Assembly: GCF_008635795.1 (NCBI RefSeq)
Contig: NZ_VWRQ01000015.1
Span: forward strand, 62,001-126,000
Length of the DNA stretch: 64,000 bases
Source of the DNA: Paenibacillus tepidiphilus
GTDB taxonomy: Bacteria > Bacillota > Bacilli > Paenibacillales > Paenibacillaceae
Direction of reading: 5' to 3'
Positions 26,996 to 34,982 of the stretch are shown here, one piece after another (the stretch's first letter is position 1; every line of letters starts with the position of its first letter). The notes beneath the pieces were generated by a model. The model was not told the DNA's origin and ran no database searches. It worked only from the letters and a program-made list of their open reading frames with translations. Position numbers and translations under genes: made by a program.

Positions 26996-27028
26996 GGATA
27001 GTACGCACTTATAGGATAGGTACTGTCC
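26996..27028. promoter_or_regulatory. Inverted repeat in the ridA-hxlR divergent gap
   Basis: GGATAGTAC (26996-27004) and GTACTGTCC (27020-27028) are inverted with one mismatch, centred at 27012. It is a candidate HxlR operator, 18 bases before the hxlR start. Confidence 0.5.
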
Positions 27029-27045
27029 GAAAGGATAGTGGGAAT

Positions 27046-27393
27046 ATGGGAATATCCGATCTAAAGGGCAAGGATACGATTATTCAAAACACACCATTTG
27101 GTTATACAATGTCTGTGATTGGTGGAAAGTGGAAGATGGCGATCCTTTACCTTTTAGCTGCAAAGCAACCGGTTCGCTTCAATGAGATGAAGAGACAACT
27201 CGGAGCGATCACCTACAAAATCTTAAGTACACAGCTTAAGGAGCTGGAGGCAGACGGATTGGTGGAACGTAAGGAATATCCCCAGGTTCCCCCTAAAGTG
27301 GAGTATACTCTTACGGAAAGGGCACAGACGCTATTGCCCGTTCTGGAGCAGCTATGCGAGTGGGGAAGCCAAAACCGCCCTGGTTCGCTATGA
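27046..27393 (+). CDS. HxlR family transcriptional regulator
   Basis: 115 residues, one winged helix-turn-helix of the HxlR type: SVIGGKWKMAILYLL (helix 1), RFNEMKRQLGAITYKILSTQLKELEADGLV (recognition region) and the wing YPQVPPKVEYTLT. Such proteins respond to aldehydes, quinones or redox signals. Divergent from the RidA gene; overlaps the following 26-codon ORF by ATGA. Confidence 0.9.
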   Translation: MGISDLKGKDTIIQNTPFGYTMSVIGGKWKMAILYLLAAKQPVRFNEMKRQLGAITYKILSTQLKELEADGLVERKEYPQVPPKVEYTLTERAQTLLPVLEQLCEWGSQNRPGSL

Positions 27394-27470
27394 TTAAAAA
27401 ACCTCTTCTTATAGGCATCGCTGTTGCAGTATTGGTTGTGGCGGCAATGCTTCGAAATAGTACGCTCTGA
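27390..27470 (+). CDS. 26-residue predicted membrane peptide
   Basis: The ATG overlaps the HxlR stop (ATGA). The peptide starts MIKKPLLIGIAVAVLVVAAM and ends LRNSTL: two lysines, about 17 hydrophobic residues and a polar tail, a classic single-pass microprotein. The coupled start supports translation. It could also be the surviving N-terminus of a longer gene. Confidence 0.4.
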   Translation: MIKKPLLIGIAVAVLVVAAMLRNSTL

Positions 27471-27556
27471 GTCGAAAAAAGGATGATTCAATTTATTGTA
27501 AATCATTGTAGCAATGGCTTACATGTCCTTTCTATGCCAAAGGAGGAGGCCGTAAA

Positions 27557-28540
27557 ATGAGCCAACAGCATGAAGCACCAGACATGCTTCAGGAGTTGCG
27601 TCCGGAACTGACCGGTTATTGCTACCGGATGATGGGCTCCATCTTTGAGGCGGAAGATGCGGTGCAGGATACCCTGCTCCGCGCCTGGCAGAACTGGGAC
27701 CAGATAAGGGAGCAGTCTTCGCGTAGAACATGGGTATACCGGATTGCCACCAATGTCTGCCTGGACAGGCTAAGGACTGCAAAGCGCCGGGCACTCCCGA
27801 TGGATCTCTCTGAATCGGCCGTCACGATAACAGAGCCTAAGGACAGCCTGCCCCGGGATTCCTGGATATGGCCGACCCCTGATGCCGCTACCGATCCGGT
27901 CAATATCCTGATCAGCAGAGAAACGATTCGATTATCATTTATTGCGATTCTGCAAATATTACCGCCCCGGCAACGTTCCGTGCTGATCCTGCAGGATGTC
28001 TTCCGGTGGTCGGCCCAGGAGACTGCGAGTGCGCTGGAGATGACCGTGGCAGCCGTCAACAGTGCATTGCAGCGGGCACGGGCGACAATCAGCCAACGCA
28101 ACCTTCGTTCAGATGAGCTGCAGGATAGCGACGCCGAGGCAGATGAGCAACTGGTTGTGCGTTATGTGGAAGCCTTTGAACAATACAACATTGATGCGCT
28201 TCTGACCTTATTCAAGGAGAATGGCAGCCTGTCGATGCCGCCATTTACGATGTGGGTTCAAGGCCATTCGAATCTTGCAGAATTCTACAATACAACTCGC
28301 AGCCATTGCTTGGGTTCACGGTTGCTGCCGGTCCGGGCTAACGGGAACAGTCCGGCATTTGCCCAATATGCTCCCTCAGGGCAGGACGGGGTGCTGACCC
28401 CATGGGCCCTTCATGTTCTTGAGGTGAGTGACGGTGAAATCGCGCATATCCATCATTTCATTGATTCTGAATTGTTTACTCGATTTGGATTACCGGTTGG
28501 ATGGGAAGCAGATTCAGATTTTTTGAAGACATACCGATGA
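27557..28540 (+). CDS. ECF-type sigma factor with C-terminal SnoaL-like domain
   Basis: 327 residues. Sigma-2 region at about 12-80 (YRMMGSIFEAEDAVQDTLLRAWQ), sigma-4 at about 135-190 (LPPRQRSVLILQDVFRWSAQETASALEMTVAAVNSALQRA), then a SnoaL/NTF2-like domain (about 200-325; VVRYVEAFEQYNIDALLTLF). Sigma factors with this extension are self-regulating through the C-terminal domain and lack a classic anti-sigma gene; none is present here. A VOC/PhnB-like gene follows 75 bases downstream, a recurring neighbour of such sigma factors. Confidence 0.85.
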   Translation: MSQQHEAPDMLQELRPELTGYCYRMMGSIFEAEDAVQDTLLRAWQNWDQIREQSSRRTWVYRIATNVCLDRLRTAKRRALPMDLSESAVTITEPKDSLPRDSWIWPTPDAATDPVNILISRETIRLSFIAILQILPPRQRSVLILQDVFRWSAQETASALEMTVAAVNSALQRARATISQRNLRSDELQDSDAEADEQLVVRYVEAFEQYNIDALLTLFKENGSLSMPPFTMWVQGHSNLAEFYNTTRSHCLGSRLLPVRANGNSPAFAQYAPSGQDGVLTPWALHVLEVSDGEIAHIHHFIDSELFTRFGLPVGWEADSDFLKTYR

Positions 28541-28615
28541 TTTTAAGCCTTCCGGATCGTCTATACTTATGAATCCCTAATCCGATTCAATTTCAAACTC
28601 GAGGAGGAACAAGCT

Positions 28616-29038
28616 ATGACGGTAAAACTTACCCCCTATATTACTTTGGAGGGGCGTGTAAAGGAAGCTATCCAATTTTATGAGCAAGCCATAGGTGCTG
28701 AAGTCCTCTCCCTCACTACTTACGGTGAAATGCCGGGCATCCCGGATACGTTCACGGACGATCTGAAGAATCTTGTGGCGCACGCCAAGGTGAGAGTCGG
28801 TGGAACAGAGCTTATGTTCTCGGATGCTCCAGGCGGTACACCTGTTGAAGACGGGAAAAAGGTTACTATATGTATTACAACAAACGAAGTAGCACATTCC
28901 AAAAGAATATATGAAGCCTTGCAGCAAGACGGTCAAGTCAATCTGCCCTTTAAAGAAGAGCCGTTCAGTCCCGGGTTTGGCGATGTAACGGACAAATTCG
29001 GCGTGACGTTTCAAATTTACACGGAGCTTGAAGCTTGA
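28616..29038 (+). CDS. VOC family protein (PhnB-like)
   Basis: 140 residues with two beta-alpha-beta-beta-beta units of the vicinal oxygen chelate fold; starts TPYITLEGRVKEAIQFYEQAIGAEV and ends in FGDVTDKFGVTFQIY, as in PhnB-like proteins. Members without the full metal ligand set are common and mostly uncharacterised. GAGGAGG precedes the ATG. Probably co-transcribed with the sigma factor. Confidence 0.82.
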   Translation: MTVKLTPYITLEGRVKEAIQFYEQAIGAEVLSLTTYGEMPGIPDTFTDDLKNLVAHAKVRVGGTELMFSDAPGGTPVEDGKKVTICITTNEVAHSKRIYEALQQDGQVNLPFKEEPFSPGFGDVTDKFGVTFQIYTELEA

Positions 29039-29164
29039 ATATGTGATCCGTATAATCAGATATTCGTCTATATTTAGCATCAGAAAAAAAGTAAACCGCC
29101 CAGTCGCCCTCTCCGCGAATGCATATGATGATGTATGCCTATTCATTGAAAGGAGCGATCAGAT

Positions 29165-29563
29165 ATGGGGATTTTTCCAGCACCGGGACCCGGCGGAGGG
29201 TTTCCTGGGTCCCCGGGGGGCGGACCTGGCGGCCCGGGAGGCGGATTTCCCGGGATTCCGGGACCCCCAGGGGGTACGCCGGGAGGAGCACCGGGAGGAG
29301 CACCGGGAGGCGTTCAGGCGCCGACGGCTCCTCCACCGCAATTCATACCGCAAATGTCGGCCACTACATTTGCCGTCGACCCCGGCGGGATCAGACGCTG
29401 CCTGTTCCGCAACACATACATTTGGCTGAACAACGGCGAGCAATTCTGGTTCTACCCGGTATTCGTCGGACGTAATTCAATTGCAGGGTTCAGATGGTTT
29501 GGCTTCTTCTGGGGGTACTTCGGCGTTGATTTGAATCAGGTGCGCTCGTTCACATGCTTCTAA
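29165..29563 (+). CDS. Gly/Pro-rich collagen-like protein with aromatic C-terminal domain
   Basis: 132 residues. Residues 5-60 are a low-complexity Gly-Pro tract (GGFPG, PGGAPGGAPGG) without a strict Gly-X-Y period. The C-terminal 70 residues are rich in Phe, Trp and Tyr (FRNTYIWLNNGEQFWFYPVF, FRWFGFFWGYFGVD) and bracketed by two cysteines. No signal peptide. AAGGAG is well spaced from the ATG. Similar short proteins are annotated as hypothetical in bacilli; a surface or spore role is only a guess. Confidence 0.6.
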   Translation: MGIFPAPGPGGGFPGSPGGGPGGPGGGFPGIPGPPGGTPGGAPGGAPGGVQAPTAPPPQFIPQMSATTFAVDPGGIRRCLFRNTYIWLNNGEQFWFYPVFVGRNSIAGFRWFGFFWGYFGVDLNQVRSFTCF

Positions 29564-29575
29564 GGGTGGATAGCG

Positions 29576-29608
29576 AAAGAGAACAGCCTGGGGCTGTTCT
29601 CTTTGCTG
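29576..29608 (+). terminator. Terminator after the collagen-like gene
   Basis: AAAGAGAACAGCC pairs with GGCTGTTCTCTTT around TGG, a perfect 13-base stem. It may also serve the convergent POT transporter gene. Confidence 0.75.
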
Positions 29609-29679
29609 TGCTTCTCATTCAATGAGCAGCATAATGACCAATATAGGTTAATAAATACGGTTCAATGGCTACTGTTATT

Positions 29680-31173
29680 CTACGTTATACCCTTCATATA
29701 CCCCTGAATTTTCCCGGAGAACGAGAAGAGCAGAATACTAAGGAGAATTGCCGCTCCTCCAATGACACCAAAGTAGACCATCTCGGTGGCAGGCGAATAA
29801 AATCTGGCAATTTGCGCATTAATCGCCTGGGCAGCTGCATTGGATAGGAACCACAAGCTCATGGTCTGGGCGGAGAAGGCAGCGGGAGCTAATTTTGTCG
29901 TAGCCGATAGCCCTACAGGAGACAAGCACAGTTCCCCCAGCACAACAATGAAGTAGCTGAGAACGAGCCATAAAGGGTTCACCAGGGAATGCTCGCCGCC
30001 AAAGTAAGCGGGCAGCAGGATCACCAGAAAGGATAATCCGGCAAACAATAGGCCCAAGGCAAATTTCTTGGGTATGGTAGGCTGACGTTGTCCAAGCTTC
30101 ATCCATAACCAGGCGAACAGCGGGGCTAAAGTGATAATGAACAAAGGATTCAAGGACTGGAACCAGGCCGGGGAAATATGAATTCCGGCAAAATCCAGCT
30201 GCGTACGCTTATCCGCATAACTGGCCAGGATGGTTGCTCCTTGTTCCTGGATGGCCCAGAACATAATCGCGGCAATAAACAGCGGAATATAAGCAATAAG
30301 TCTGGAGCGCTCAACACCGGTTGTCCGCGGACTGCGGAACATGACGATGAAATATATGGTGGGAATCAGAATGCCCAGAATACCTACCAGCAGAATAAAG
30401 GATTTAAACGTTAACAGGCCTAACGGAATCGTAATAGCTACAATAACAGCGAGCACAACAATACCGATACCAATGGAGAGAAACACCTTTTTCCGCTCTG
30501 CCGGTGATAAGGGGCTGGCTACGACGCTGCCTGCAAGACCCAGGTTGTTCTTCCGGGTATAGACAAAGATGATTAATCCCGCCAGCATGCCGACGGCCGC
30601 AATGCTGAAGCCCAGGTGGAAATTATATTTCATACCGACGGTTCCAACGATTAGCGGGGCAATGAAGGCCCCCAGGTTGATGCCCATGTAGAATATACTG
30701 AAGCCTGCATCCCGGCGGTCGTCATGTTCGCTGTAAAGCTCACCTACGATACTGGACACATTGGGCTTGAGCAGGCCCGTACCCAGCACAATCAGAACCA
30801 TGGAAACAAAGAATAATGAGATGCTTCCCGGAATGGCCAAGGTAATATGCCCGAGCATAATGAACAGACCGCCGTAGAATACGGCCTTCGACGCCCCGAA
30901 TATCCGATCCGCCAACCAACCGCCAATAATTCCTGACATATAGACCAGTGATCCATAGATGGACATAATGGCCAGAGCCGTGCTCTCCTCCATGCCGAGT
31001 CCGCCTTGACTCAGCTCGTAATACATATAGTAAACAAGAATGGCTCTCATTCCATAATAGGAAAAGCGCTCCCAGAACTCCGTGAAGAACAGCGTAAACA
31101 ACCCTTTGGGATGCCCGAAAAACCCCCTTTGCGGAACACTTTCAACAATCCTTTGCTTGTCCAAATCAGCCAT
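29680..31173 (-). CDS. POT/PTR2 family proton-dependent oligopeptide transporter (DtpT-like)
   Basis: 497 residues with 12-14 membrane segments. The PTR2 signatures are present: FFTEFWERFSYYGMRAILVYYM with the ExxER motif in TM1, and FSIFYMGINLGAFIAPLIVG in TM5. It imports di- and tripeptides with protons. ATG 31173 follows GGGAGG at ten bases; the frame extends upstream only to a TTG with no ribosome-binding site. Monocistronic. Confidence 0.93.
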   Translation of the reverse strand: MADLDKQRIVESVPQRGFFGHPKGLFTLFFTEFWERFSYYGMRAILVYYMYYELSQGGLGMEESTALAIMSIYGSLVYMSGIIGGWLADRIFGASKAVFYGGLFIMLGHITLAIPGSISLFFVSMVLIVLGTGLLKPNVSSIVGELYSEHDDRRDAGFSIFYMGINLGAFIAPLIVGTVGMKYNFHLGFSIAAVGMLAGLIIFVYTRKNNLGLAGSVVASPLSPAERKKVFLSIGIGIVVLAVIVAITIPLGLLTFKSFILLVGILGILIPTIYFIVMFRSPRTTGVERSRLIAYIPLFIAAIMFWAIQEQGATILASYADKRTQLDFAGIHISPAWFQSLNPLFIITLAPLFAWLWMKLGQRQPTIPKKFALGLLFAGLSFLVILLPAYFGGEHSLVNPLWLVLSYFIVVLGELCLSPVGLSATTKLAPAAFSAQTMSLWFLSNAAAQAINAQIARFYSPATEMVYFGVIGGAAILLSILLFSFSGKIQGYMKGIT

Positions 31174-31481
31174 GCTGCTGTATCCTCCCTTGATGTTAAA
31201 CAAAATTATAGCAACGTATTGCCCTTAGTAAGAATACCCTATATGAACCATTTCAACTTACCCGAACGAAAAAACAGTATATAACCCCATAGAACTTTAG
31301 CTGGTTACCGGTGGGTCTTTGGTATGGGCCAATCTGCCGCCGGCTGAGACTATGCGACGATTCTTCAGCGTTAGGCGGCTAAAGTGTTGTCATGTCAGGG
31401 ATGGCCGGGTAATAAAGATGATTAGAACTTCCGGATATTGGGTGAATTGGGGCGGGAGTCAAGGAAACGGAGGGGAAGACC

Positions 31482-31862
31482 ATGGCGGTACAGACAGTAG
31501 CAGGCATCAGCCCGGTACAGGCCATTGCGGCCTACGGCGGGACTCAGAGCGATGTCAGTTCTCTGGAGAAGCAGCGGAACCGGCTGATGATGGAGCTGGA
31601 CAAGGTAAATGCGGCCCAGGGGAGCGAGATGCAGACGCCTTATCGCCGGGAGCAGCTGCAGCGGCAAATCCGGCTGCTGGAAGCCCAACTGGTGCAGAAG
31701 AGCGGAAGCAGCACCCCGGTCAATTTCGTACCGGCTTCTCCGCTTCAGGATCATCTCCCGCTCTGGCGGACTGAAGGAAAGGGAAGCCTTAAGGGCATGG
31801 AGCTGACTGATCCCCGGACGGCGACAGTGAACGCAGAAGGCCACTTCGACGCATTGATTTAG
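31482..31862 (+). CDS. Coiled-coil protein, FlxA-like
   Basis: 126 residues. Residues 25-72 form a strong coiled coil (SSLEKQRNRLMMELDKVNAA, then REQLQRQIRLLEAQL), preceded by the Ala-rich start MAVQTVAGISPVQAIAAYGG. The pattern resembles FlxA-like proteins, but the match is loose. No signal peptide. GGAGGGGAAG lies before the ATG, and a strong terminator follows. Confidence 0.5.
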   Translation: MAVQTVAGISPVQAIAAYGGTQSDVSSLEKQRNRLMMELDKVNAAQGSEMQTPYRREQLQRQIRLLEAQLVQKSGSSTPVNFVPASPLQDHLPLWRTEGKGSLKGMELTDPRTATVNAEGHFDALI

Positions 31863-31874
31863 GCCAAACATGAA

Positions 31875-31922
31875 GGTGTGAAAAGCGCACGGTGATGAAC
31901 CGGCTTTTCGCACCTTTTTTTT
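31875..31922 (+). terminator. Bidirectional terminator
   Basis: GGTGTGAAAAGC pairs with GCTTTTCGCACC (one G-U pair), followed by eight T. It lies between the coiled-coil gene and the convergent MATE gene. Confidence 0.85.
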
Positions 31923-31943
31923 GAATAGACGGCAGTGTTTGTC

Positions 31944-33296
31944 CTAATGCACCAGACTCTCCAGCTCCGGCTGCAGTTTATTCCGCAGAACATACAGCAT
32001 GACAGCACCGACAAGAAAGGCGACGGCATCGGCAATGACAAGCGACCAGACCACCCCGTGGAAGCCGTTCGTCTGGTTGGCGAGAAATAGTACCGGAATG
32101 AGTGTAACGCCTTGAATAATCGACATAATAAATGCGGCCGTTCCCTGCGCGGTAGCCTGGAAGATCCCGGTGAACAAGGTGGTCATGCCTGTAATGAACA
32201 GGGACAGGAATGTCACGTGCAGAATGTAGCTGCCCATTTCGATTAATTGCGGGTCATTGGTAAACAGGCCGATCAAGTGGTCCGAAACCAGATAGACGAT
32301 GACGCCGAACACGGCTGCCATCCCCGCAATGACTTTGACCGTAAATCCGACGGTGTTCTTCATGCGCAATTTATCCGCTGTAAAAGAAAAGGCAATAAGC
32401 GGCACAACCCCCTCGCATAAGCCCATCAGAATAAACTCGGGAAACTGCAGTAAACGGGAGGAAATTCCGTAAGCGGCTACGGCTGAATCGCCATATTCCA
32501 CAAGGAAATGGTTGAAGATGAGCGACATCGCCCCCAAAAAGATGCTCATAATAAAGACGGGAACGCCGATTTTGAACACATTGCCCAGAATGTCCTTGCT
32601 GGCCTTGAACCAGCGGATGGAGACCGTTAAGAATGGACTCTTCTGTCCCATATGGAAGGTGTAATATACACTCGCAACCAGATTGGAAATCACCGTAGCC
32701 GAAGCAACGCCGATCACGTCCCAGTGGAATACGAAGATGACGAGCGCATCAAGAATGATGTTTACAGCTACGCTGAGCATCATACCGATCATCGAGGTGA
32801 CGGCTGCACCCTCCGAGCGCACGATATTCTCCAGCGTGAAGAACAATACGACAAATGGTGAACCGATAAGCATCACTGTGACATAGTCCTTGGTGAATCC
32901 GAAGGAATCAGGCGTTGCGCCCAGGCTATGAACGATGGGATCAATTAGCGGTAGACCCACGGCCATTACAATAAGACCCAGGACTAAGCTGCTGTAAAAA
33001 GCGAAGGAGGATACGTGCTTCACCTCATCCGTTCTCTTCTCTCCCAGCAAACGGGAGATGAAGGTGCCGCTGCCCATCCCAATCAGATTGCCGAGTGCCA
33101 TGATAATAGCGAATAACGGCAGGGTCAGTGCGAGAGCCGTTAACATAGCCGTATTGTGGAGCGTGCCCAGGAAATAGGCGTTCAAGATGGAATAGATGAC
33201 ATTCATCGATGTGCCCAGCATCATTGGTACAGCGAAATGGGCCACGGCTTTGGCAACCGGTGCTTGTTCAAAGTAATACAGGTTTTCGGAATCCAT
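31944..33296 (-). CDS. MATE family multidrug efflux transporter
   Basis: 450 residues, 12 membrane segments in two MatE halves; TSMNVIYSILNAYFLG begins the first and GVPVFIMSIFLGAMSLIFNHFL the second. Na+ or H+ driven drug exporter of the MepA/DinF-like branch. Divergent from a TetR regulator; two perfect operators lie directly before its start, so it is very probably repressed by that TetR. Substrates unknown. Confidence 0.9.
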   Translation of the reverse strand: MDSENLYYFEQAPVAKAVAHFAVPMMLGTSMNVIYSILNAYFLGTLHNTAMLTALALTLPLFAIIMALGNLIGMGSGTFISRLLGEKRTDEVKHVSSFAFYSSLVLGLIVMAVGLPLIDPIVHSLGATPDSFGFTKDYVTVMLIGSPFVVLFFTLENIVRSEGAAVTSMIGMMLSVAVNIILDALVIFVFHWDVIGVASATVISNLVASVYYTFHMGQKSPFLTVSIRWFKASKDILGNVFKIGVPVFIMSIFLGAMSLIFNHFLVEYGDSAVAAYGISSRLLQFPEFILMGLCEGVVPLIAFSFTADKLRMKNTVGFTVKVIAGMAAVFGVIVYLVSDHLIGLFTNDPQLIEMGSYILHVTFLSLFITGMTTLFTGIFQATAQGTAAFIMSIIQGVTLIPVLFLANQTNGFHGVVWSLVIADAVAFLVGAVMLYVLRNKLQPELESLVH

Positions 33297-33323
33297 ATCG
33301 GATCACTTCTTTCTTTATTTTCT

Positions 33324-33342
33324 AATCTAACAGTGTTAGATT
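33324..33342. promoter_or_regulatory. TetR operator 1
   Basis: AATCTAACA-G-TGTTAGATT is a perfect 19-base palindrome, 28 bases before the MATE start codon. Confidence 0.75.
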
Positions 33343-33346
33343 GAAC

Positions 33347-33359
33347 CTTACAGTGTAAG
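33347..33359. promoter_or_regulatory. TetR operator 2
   Basis: CTTACA-G-TGTAAG is a perfect 13-base palindrome with the same core as operator 1. The two centres are 20 bases apart, two helical turns. Confidence 0.7.
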
Positions 33360-33395
33360 ATGATAACATGGGACTATGAGCCTGTAAAGTATAAA

Positions 33396-33408
33396 CTTAC
33401 ACTGTTAG
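33396..33408. promoter_or_regulatory. TetR operator 3
   Basis: CTTACACTGTTAG is the same motif with hybrid half sites, 18 bases before the TetR start codon. It suggests autoregulation. Confidence 0.65.
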
Positions 33409-33425
33409 ATAAAAGGACGGATTAC

Positions 33426-34106
33426 ATGAAAAAACAGCAGCCTCAGATTTCGGAGGACAGGATACTTGAGGCTTCCTGGGAGCTTCTTGGAGAAGAGGAT
33501 ATTGAGAAATTCAGCATGAGACGACTGGCCGACAGGCTGGGTATCCAGGCTCCTTCGTTATACTGGTACTTCAAAAGCAAGCAGGATCTGTACCAGCGTC
33601 TGGCCAATCAGGTATCGAGGGTCATTCTGGAGGAGTTCCATTCCGGGGGGGACTGGAAGGAGCAGCTGACAGGACTGGCGGTAACAGTACGGAGTGTGCT
33701 CAGCCGTTATCCCTGCTCGACACAGCTTATGATGATGACGCTGCCCCACGAACCGGACATTATCCGGTTCACCAACCGTATGCTGCTCTGCGTGGAATCG
33801 ACGCCGCTTGACCAAGCGCAGAAGATGCAAGTGGTGACTACGCTTGTGAACTATGTCTTCTACTTCGTACTGGATGATTATCAGCATGAGCGCAATGTCG
33901 CTGCAATCTTCAAGGACCAGGGGACTGCTCCCGGCGACGAGATGATCCGCCTGCTGGACTCCATGAGCGACACGGATGCGGGGCTGTTCCGGAGGATGTT
34001 TACGAATGGGCTGTTCGAGCTGATGGGTACGGACAAGGCGTTTGAGTTCGGCTTGAGGCTGATTCTGCTTGGAATTGAGCAGGTGATTAAAGAGCAGGAG
34101 AAGTAA
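33426..34106 (+). CDS. TetR family transcriptional regulator of the MATE pump
   Basis: 226 residues. N-terminal TetR helix-turn-helix (ILEASWELLGEEDIEKFSMRRLADRLGI, then QAPSLYWYFKSKQDLYQRL) and a helical ligand domain with the C-terminal features of Tet(R)-like repressors. ATG 33426 follows AAAGGAC; the frame upstream to 33360 crosses operator 3 and is not coding. Three copies of one palindrome in the shared promoter region point to repression of the MATE gene and of itself. Confidence 0.9.
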   Translation: MKKQQPQISEDRILEASWELLGEEDIEKFSMRRLADRLGIQAPSLYWYFKSKQDLYQRLANQVSRVILEEFHSGGDWKEQLTGLAVTVRSVLSRYPCSTQLMMMTLPHEPDIIRFTNRMLLCVESTPLDQAQKMQVVTTLVNYVFYFVLDDYQHERNVAAIFKDQGTAPGDEMIRLLDSMSDTDAGLFRRMFTNGLFELMGTDKAFEFGLRLILLGIEQVIKEQEK

Positions 34107-34146
34107 GAATTCAACTTGCAACAAAATTCAGGTTGGAGGGATATCA

Positions 34147-34680
34147 ATGCCAGACAAATCAGTTCTTGAGGGGTTATTTAAGCCAGAGCACGTAGCCGGC
34201 AAGCCACTAGTGATACTGATGTGCGGAATTGCAGGCTCGGGTAAGACCACCTTGTCGCAACAATTGGCGGAGGAGTACGGCTTAACACGCCTTTCTATTG
34301 ATGAAGAGGTATGGTCAGCGAGTGGACGATATGGAATCGATTATCCCGCCGAAAAATACAGGGAGCATTTGAATGAGGCCCATACCCGGCTCTGCGACAA
34401 GCTTGTGCAGCTCATTCAGGACGGTAAACCTCTCGTTGTCGACTCCAGCTTTTGGCGCAGGTCGGAAAGAGAGAAGTACAAGCAGCTTATTGAGGAAGCG
34501 GGCGGGGAGTGGAAGCTTCTCTACCTGAAGGTGCAGCCTGATGAACTGCGGAAGCGGTTGAAGCTCCGCAGCGAACGGTTTGATGCGAATGCAGCGTTTA
34601 CCATTACAGAAGAGCTGTTAACGACTTTCCTCCAAGGGTTCGAGGAACCACGGGATGAAGGAGAAGTTGTCATAGAGTGA
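34147..34680 (+). CDS. P-loop kinase-like AAA protein
   Basis: 177 residues. Walker A CGIAGSGKTTL near residue 26, followed by LSIDEEVW and VVDSSFWRRSEREKYKQL, as in the nucleotide-kinase-like P-loop proteins related to zeta toxin and chloramphenicol phosphotransferase. The small-molecule target is unknown. The start lies 40 bases after the TetR stop, so read-through is possible, but a functional link is not evident. Confidence 0.75.
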   Translation: MPDKSVLEGLFKPEHVAGKPLVILMCGIAGSGKTTLSQQLAEEYGLTRLSIDEEVWSASGRYGIDYPAEKYREHLNEAHTRLCDKLVQLIQDGKPLVVDSSFWRRSEREKYKQLIEEAGGEWKLLYLKVQPDELRKRLKLRSERFDANAAFTITEELLTTFLQGFEEPRDEGEVVIE

Positions 34681-34699
34681 TAGGGATTTTACAGGGCAT

Positions 34700-34760
34700 A
34701 ACCTTTCCATCAAGATATACCGGCACATTGTTTCCAGAATATTAATTTTGATGGAAGGTT
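34700..34760. repeat. Inverted repeat with long loop
   Basis: AACCTTTCCATCAA (34700-34713) pairs with TTGATGGAAGGTT (34748-34760) except for one bulged T, around a 34-base loop. A short T-rich stretch follows. It may terminate the upstream transcript. Confidence 0.45.
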
Positions 34761-34765
34761 TTGTA

Positions 34766-34794
34766 TTGACGGCCATTGGGGTTGATGGTAATAT
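34766..34794 (+). promoter_or_regulatory. Sigma-A-type promoter of the sugar operon
   Basis: TTGACG (34766-34771), 17-base spacer, TAATAT (34789-34794). It gives a leader of about 180 bases to lacI. The rest of this 302-base gap holds the inverted repeat and the LacI operator. Confidence 0.6.
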
Positions 34795-34930
34795 CAAACC
34801 AAAGTAAAAACCTTTATACTTTAGGGGCGGGTTGGAGATTATTCAAGCAATGGCAAGCTGACACGGTTTGTACGATTTCTCAGTCATAGCATAGATATAT
34901 CAGGACATGTAAGATTTTTTTTATTTAGCC

Positions 34931-34956
34931 CAAAAGTTTAAACGTTTTAACTTTTG
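34931..34956. promoter_or_regulatory. LacI-type operator
   Basis: CAAAAGTTTAAAC and GTTTTAACTTTTG are inverted with 12 of 13 positions matching and a central CG, the form typical of LacI-family operators. It lies 27 bases before the lacI start, so it probably mediates autoregulation of the operon. Confidence 0.65.
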
Positions 34957-34982
34957 AGTTCGGGAGGTATGAATAAGCCTAA

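Noticed and set aside
29160..29340. Collagen triple-helix repeat
   Set aside because: The tract is Gly/Pro-rich but lacks a strict Gly-X-Y period, so a true collagen helix is doubtful.
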